DNA from: JBQLZQ01 sp052168355
GTDB lineage: Bacteria > Pseudomonadota > Alphaproteobacteria > DSM-16000 > Inquilinaceae
Length of the DNA: 64,000 nucleotides
Reading direction: 5' to 3'
NCBI GenBank assembly: GCA_052168355.1
Contig: JBQLZQ010000084.1
Coordinates: 62,001-126,000 of the forward strand
The translations under genes and the position numbers were made by a program. The notes beneath the pieces are model-generated. The model had not been told where the DNA came from and searched no databases. It saw only the letters and a list, made by a program, of their open reading frames with translations. Shown here piece after piece: positions 60,059 through 64,000 of the stretch; the stretch's first letter is position 1, and every line of letters starts with the position of its first letter.

Positions 60059-62486
60059 CTGAGGTCTCCTGTGCTGGTGGATCGAGAAGGTCCGCGGCCC
60101 ACTGGAGGCCGCGATGCTGGAGCCAGGCGGCGGCGAAGCCGTCCGGCCCTTGCTCGCCGAGCACTTCGGTGATGGCGGCGTGATCGGTCTTGGAAGACGC
60201 GGCCGTGAAGGCGAGCGCGACCTCGCCGAGGCCGAGTTCGAACAGCCGGTTGCCGCGCCGGGATTGGGCGTAGTAGTCGCGCTTCGGCGTCGCGCGGGCG
60301 AGGATCTCGATCTGCCGGTCGTTGAGACCGAAGCGCCCGTAGATGGCCGCGATCTGTGGCTCGAAGGCGCGTTCGTTCGGCAGAAACACCCGCGTCGGGC
60401 AGCTCTCGATGATCGCCGGGGCGATATTCGATCCGTCCACGTCCGACAGCGACTGGGTGGCGAAGACGACGCTGGCGTTCTTCTTGCGGAGCGTCTTCAG
60501 CCATTCCTTGAGCTGACCGCCGAAGGTGGCGTCGTCGAGCGCGAGCCAGCCCTCATCGACGATGATCAGGCTCGGCCGCCCGTCGAGACGGCCCTCAATG
60601 CGGTGAAACAGATAGGCGAGCACCGCGGGAGCGGCAGCCCTGCCGATCAGCCCTTCGGTCTCGAACGCCTGCACATCGGCGACGCCCAGCGCCTCATGCT
60701 CGGCATCCAACAACCGACCGAACGGCCCGCCGATGCAATAGGGCTGGAGCGCGCGCTTGAGCTCCTGCGATTGGAGGAGCACGGACAGGCCGGTGAGCGT
60801 GCGTTCCTCCACCGGCGCGGAGGCGAGCGAGGTCAGCGCCGACCAGAGATGATCCTTGGCGGTCGGATCGATGGCTATGCCCTCGCGCCCGAGCAGGCCT
60901 GCGAGCCAATCCTGCGCCCAACTCCGTTCGGCCCCGTCGTCGATCCGGGCGAGCGGCTGCAGCGAGACAGCATCCTCGGTGTCCGACAGCGCGCCAGCGA
61001 GATCTTCGAAGTCGCCGCCCATCGCGAGCGTCGCGCAGCGGATCGACCCGCCGAAATCGAAGGCGAAGACTTGGGCATCCGCGTAGCGCCGGAACTGAAG
61101 CGCCATGAGCGCCAATAGGACGCTCTTGCCCGTGCCGGTTGGTCCGACGATCAGCGTATGGCCGACATCGCCGACATGGGTCGAGAAGCGAAACGGCGTC
61201 GAGCCTTCCGTGTCGGCGAAGAACAGCGGCGGTCCGTCGAGATGGTCGTTCCGCGCCGGCCCGGCCCAGACCGCCGAGAGCGGGATCATGTGGGCGAGGT
61301 TGAGGGTCGAGAGTGGCGGCTGACGGACATTGGCGTAGAGATGGCCGGGCAGCGATCCGAGCCAGGCTTCGACAGCGTTCAGGGTCTCCGCCATGCAGGT
61401 GAAGTCGCGGCCCTGGACGATCTTCTCGACGGTTTTCAGCTTCGCTTCGGCTGTGCGCTCGTCCTCGTCCCACACCGTCACGGTGGCGGTGACATAGGCG
61501 GCGCCGACCAAGTCCGAGCCGAGTTCCTGCAACGCTTCGTCCGCGTCTACCGCTTTGTTGGCGGCGTCGGAGTCCATGAGCGTCGAGGCTTCGTTGGTCA
61601 TCACCTCCTTGAGGATCGCGGCGATGCCCTTTCGCTTGGCGAACCATTGCCGGCGGATGCGGGTGAAGAGCTTGGCGGCGTCGGTCTTGTCGAGACAGAT
61701 CGCGCGGGTCGCCCAGCGATACTCGAACGCCTGACCGTTGAGTTCGTCGAGCAGCCCGGGCCAGGTCGCGGTCGGAAAGCCGACGATGGTCAGCGTCTTG
61801 AGATGCGTGTCGTCCAATCGCGGCGCGAGGCCGCCGACGAGACCGCAATCGGCGAGCAGCGCGTCGAGATACATCGGCGTCTCGGGGACGCGCACGCGCT
61901 GGCGGTGCGTCGAGATCGTCGAATGCAGATAGGTCAGCGTCTCCTCGTCGGAGAGCCAGGCCGCCGCCGGCATGAAGCCGTCGAGCAGGCCGAGCAGGCT
62001 GTCGGTGCGCCCGATGAAGCTCGTCAGATGCTCGCGCGGATCGGCGCCGCCGTCCTCGGCGCCCTCATAGAGCCAGCGTTCGGCGCGGCTGGTGTCGTCG
62101 GCCGGCGGCATCCAGACGAGCGTCAGGAAATAGGCGCTCTCGAAATGCGAACCGGCTTCTTCAAATTGCGCTCGTCGTTCGGCGTCGACCAGGGCCGAAA
62201 CCGGATCGGGAAACTCCGACAGCGGATAGTCTCGGGCCGGGAGCCGTTGCGCTTCGACGAACACCGCCCAGCCCGATCCGAGCCGCCGGAAGGCGCTGTT
62301 GAGCCGGCCGGCGGTAGCGACCAACTCGGCCGGTGTCGCCGAGTCGAGATCGGGACCGCGAAACTGCGCCGTGCGCTGAAGACTGCCGTCCTTGTTGAGG
62401 ACGACGCCCTCAGCGATCAGCGCCGCCCAGGGCAGGAAGTCGGCGAGCTTCGAGGCTTTGGAGCGGTATTCGGCGAGGCGCATCAT
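60048..62486 (-). CDS. trbE: Conjugal transfer ATPase TrbE (VirB4 type)
   Basis: An 812-residue VirB4-type ATPase that powers pilus and channel assembly. Walker A is VGPTGTGKSVLLALMALQF and Walker B is SLIIVDEGWLALDD; SVVFATQSLSDVDGSNIAP lies in the motor domain. The N-terminal CagE/TrbE part has LADFLPWAALIAEGVVLNKDGS read as its start. ATG 62486 or the next ATG (62483) begins the family's MMRLAEYR. It overlaps trbJ and lies four bases after trbD. Confidence 0.96.
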   Translation of the reverse strand: MMRLAEYRSKASKLADFLPWAALIAEGVVLNKDGSLQRTAQFRGPDLDSATPAELVATAGRLNSAFRRLGSGWAVFVEAQRLPARDYPLSEFPDPVSALVDAERRAQFEEAGSHFESAYFLTLVWMPPADDTSRAERWLYEGAEDGGADPREHLTSFIGRTDSLLGLLDGFMPAAAWLSDEETLTYLHSTISTHRQRVRVPETPMYLDALLADCGLVGGLAPRLDDTHLKTLTIVGFPTATWPGLLDELNGQAFEYRWATRAICLDKTDAAKLFTRIRRQWFAKRKGIAAILKEVMTNEASTLMDSDAANKAVDADEALQELGSDLVGAAYVTATVTVWDEDERTAEAKLKTVEKIVQGRDFTCMAETLNAVEAWLGSLPGHLYANVRQPPLSTLNLAHMIPLSAVWAGPARNDHLDGPPLFFADTEGSTPFRFSTHVGDVGHTLIVGPTGTGKSVLLALMALQFRRYADAQVFAFDFGGSIRCATLAMGGDFEDLAGALSDTEDAVSLQPLARIDDGAERSWAQDWLAGLLGREGIAIDPTAKDHLWSALTSLASAPVEERTLTGLSVLLQSQELKRALQPYCIGGPFGRLLDAEHEALGVADVQAFETEGLIGRAAAPAVLAYLFHRIEGRLDGRPSLIIVDEGWLALDDATFGGQLKEWLKTLRKKNASVVFATQSLSDVDGSNIAPAIIESCPTRVFLPNERAFEPQIAAIYGRFGLNDRQIEILARATPKRDYYAQSRRGNRLFELGLGEVALAFTAASSKTDHAAITEVLGEQGPDGFAAAWLQHRGLQWAADLLDPPAQETSDDP

Positions 62487-62490
62487 CGGC

Positions 62491-62760
62491 TCACACCTCG
62501 AACCAGGTCGGGAAGCGCAGATGTCGGCGCGTGACGTCGACGATGTCCGGGTCGCGCTTGGCGGCCCAGACGGCCAGGAGATGCCCAACCAGCCAGAGCA
62601 ACAGGCCGACGAGCCAGAGCCGCAGGCCCAGACCGACGGCGGCTGCGAGCGTGCCGTTGGCGATGGCGATCGCCCGCGGCGCGCCGCCGAGCAGGATCGG
62701 CTCGATCAGCGCACGGTGGACCGGCGCGGTGAAGCCGGGGATGTCGGCGCCGTCCTGCAT
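62491..62760 (-). CDS. trbD: Conjugal transfer protein TrbD (VirB3 type)
   Basis: An 89-residue membrane protein. PGFTAPVHRALIEPILLGGAPR is the VirB3/TrbD signature, followed by one or two helices (AIANGTLAAAVGLGLRLWL, GLLLWLVGHLLAVWAA) and DPDIVDVTRRHLRFPTW. It works with TrbE in pilus assembly. The start shares one base with the trbC stop. Confidence 0.94.
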   Translation of the reverse strand: MQDGADIPGFTAPVHRALIEPILLGGAPRAIAIANGTLAAAVGLGLRLWLVGLLLWLVGHLLAVWAAKRDPDIVDVTRRHLRFPTWFEV

Positions 62761-63089
62761 CAGACCAGCGCCCCGCCGCCGAAGTCGAAAAAGGTCAGGA
62801 AGAAGGACGACGCGGCGAACGCGATCGAGATGCCGAAGACGATCTGCACCAGCCGGCGGAAGCCGCCGCTGGAGTCACCGAAGGCGAGCGTCAGCCCGGT
62901 GATGATAATGATGATCACGGCGACGATCTTGGCGACCGGTCCTTCGATGGATTCGAGGATCGCCTGCAGCGGCTCCTCCCAGGGCATGCCGGAGCCGGCC
63001 GCGTAAGCCGGGTCGGCGATCAGGACGCCGAGCACGAGCGCTGTCAGGTAATAGGGCCAGTGCGGATAGAGGATCGATGTTCTGGTCAC
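62760..63089 (-). CDS. trbC: Conjugal transfer pilin TrbC (VirB2 type)
   Basis: A 109-residue pilin precursor. A signal-like N terminus (LTALVLGVLIADPAYAAGS) is followed by MPWEEPLQAILESIEGPVAK and two hydrophobic segments (IVAVIIIIITGLTLAFG, FFLTFFDFGGGALV), as in VirB2-type pilins. The GTG start at 63089 overlaps the trbB stop (GTGA), which decides it. Confidence 0.93.
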   Translation of the reverse strand: MTRTSILYPHWPYYLTALVLGVLIADPAYAAGSGMPWEEPLQAILESIEGPVAKIVAVIIIIITGLTLAFGDSSGGFRRLVQIVFGISIAFAASSFFLTFFDFGGGALV

Positions 63090-64000
63090 TGAGGGTCTCC
63101 TTGCTTGTGGCTGAGGGCGTAATCGCCTTGGGGGTCGAGGCCGGTGACGCGGGCGAGCTCGGCGAGGCGCCGGTCGGCCCCGCGGCCGGAAAGCACGGCG
63201 ACGAGATCGATGGTCTCGGCGATCAGCGCGCGCGGGACGGTGACGACGGCTTCCTGGATGAGTTGTTCGAGACGGCGCAGTGCGCCGACGGCGGAGCCGG
63301 CGTGGATCGTCCCGACGCCGCCCGGATGGCCGGTGCCCCAGGCTTTGAGGAGGTCCAGCGCTTCGGACCCGCGCACCTCGCCGATGGGGATGCGATCCGG
63401 GCGCAGCCGGAGCGATGAGCGCACGAGATCGGAGAGAGTCGCCACACCGTCCTTTGTGCGCAGCGCGACCAGATTGGGCGTCAGGCATTGCAGTTCGCGC
63501 GTATCCTCGATCAGAACGACGCGATCGGAGGATTTGGCGACTTCGGCGAGCAGCGCGTTGGTCAACGTCGTCTTGCCGGTCGATGTGCCGCCAGCGACCA
63601 GGATGTTACGGCGCTCGGCGACGGCGATACGCAGCGCGTCGGCTTCAACGCCTGACATGATCCCGGCGTTGACATAATCGTCGAGGGTAAACACCGCGAC
63701 GGCGGGCTTGCGGATCGCGAAGGCGGGGCCCGCGACGACCGGCGGCAAAAGGCCCTCGAAGCGCTCCCCCGTCTCGGGCAGTTCGGCGGAGACGCGCGGA
63801 TTGTCCGCATGCACCTCGGCGCCGACATGGTGTGCGACGAGCCGGACGATCCGCTCGCCGTCGGCCGGCGCCAGTCGCTCGCCGGTATCCGCGAGCCCTT
63901 CCTTGAATCGGTCCAGCCAAAGACAGCCGTCCGGGTTGAGCATGATCTCGACGACGGCCGGGTCGTCGAGCCAGGCGCCGACATGCGGCCCCAGCGCGGT
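63086..64000 (-). CDS. trbB: Conjugal transfer ATPase TrbB (VirB11 type), N terminus beyond the window
   Basis: The frame encodes at least 304 residues and stays open to the right edge, so the start lies outside; an internal ATG at 63943 is not the start because LDDPAVVEIM upstream is conserved in TrbB. Walker A is VAGGTSTGKTTLTNALL, the Asp box is RVVLIEDTREL, and Walker B with the His box is IPIGEVRG...GGVGTIHAGS. VirB11 ATPases form hexamers at the cytoplasmic base of the channel. It would be the first trb gene, normally preceded by a CopG-like gene and traG. Confidence 0.96.
   Translation of the reverse strand, partial: TALGPHVGAWLDDPAVVEIMLNPDGCLWLDRFKEGLADTGERLAPADGERIVRLVAHHVGAEVHADNPRVSAELPETGERFEGLLPPVVAGPAFAIRKPAVAVFTLDDYVNAGIMSGVEADALRIAVAERRNILVAGGTSTGKTTLTNALLAEVAKSSDRVVLIEDTRELQCLTPNLVALRTKDGVATLSDLVRSSLRLRPDRIPIGEVRGSEALDLLKAWGTGHPGGVGTIHAGSAVGALRRLEQLIQEAVVTVPRALIAETIDLVAVLSGRGADRRLAELARVTGLDPQGDYALSHKQGDPQ

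Overview
The window is high-GC chromosomal DNA of an alphaproteobacterium. The trb order, the Wzm/Wzt polysaccharide locus and the ribose-type ABC transporter fit this class, and the overall gene content is Rhodospirillales-like, but no marker gene fixes the genus. No rRNA, tRNA or CRISPR array was recognised. Three genes carry a disabling change: an amber codon in a zinc-ribbon protein, an opal codon replacing a Trp in a formylglycine-generating-enzyme-like protein, and a one-base deletion in a transposase remnant. Each could be real decay or an assembly error.

Layout. Bases 1-3800 hold the end of an ankyrin protein and a MarR-type regulator divergent from a Tat-exported DUF3237 protein, a PEP mutase/isocitrate lyase-like enzyme and an O6-alkylguanine-DNA alkyltransferase, followed by a GNAT acetyltransferase. 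The MarR/DUF3237 promoter and the GNAT promoter share one unusual operator layout. A third, related site lies at 52059-52075 before a paralogous regulator. Bases 4150-9253 are a sugar ABC transporter with an FGGY kinase. Bases 9434-19365 are a mixed set: a CSLREA beta-helix lipoprotein, a DUF2252 protein, two divergent enolase-superfamily enzymes, a B12-binding radical SAM protein, a histone H1-like Lys/Ala protein, PcaB and the zinc-ribbon pseudogene.

Bases 19463-43630 form a large surface-polysaccharide locus. It has an ABC exporter (Wzm/Wzt), a GT2 glycosyltransferase and a WbuC-like cupin. It has the parts of a heptose-type sugar-nucleotide route: a SIS isomerase, a fused cytidylyltransferase-PfkB kinase in the reverse of the HldE order, a HAD phosphatase and a nucleotidyltransferase. 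It also has three SDR enzymes, a split transketolase, an alcohol dehydrogenase and four methyltransferases. Three large proteins (25497-26609, 26778-28817, 30566-32545) are clearly related to each other. I do not recognise them as a named family; they look like glycosyltransferases with a shared N-(A/S)-D motif. With the split transketolase they suggest synthesis of an unusual higher-carbon or branched sugar.

Bases 43792-53553 hold an HNH endonuclease with a possible PUA-like reader domain, a membrane [2Fe-2S] ferredoxin-adenylyl cyclase fusion, a cytochrome b561/FGE-like group facing a MarR regulator, a transposase remnant, an HxlR/monooxygenase/quinone-reductase-like group, and a second Cys-tailed MarR coupled to an EamA exporter. 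From 53581 to the end, a LysR gene borders DUF2274 and trbI-G-F-L-K-J-E-D-C-B, the mating-pore operon of an integrative conjugative element or plasmid-derived island that continues past the right edge.
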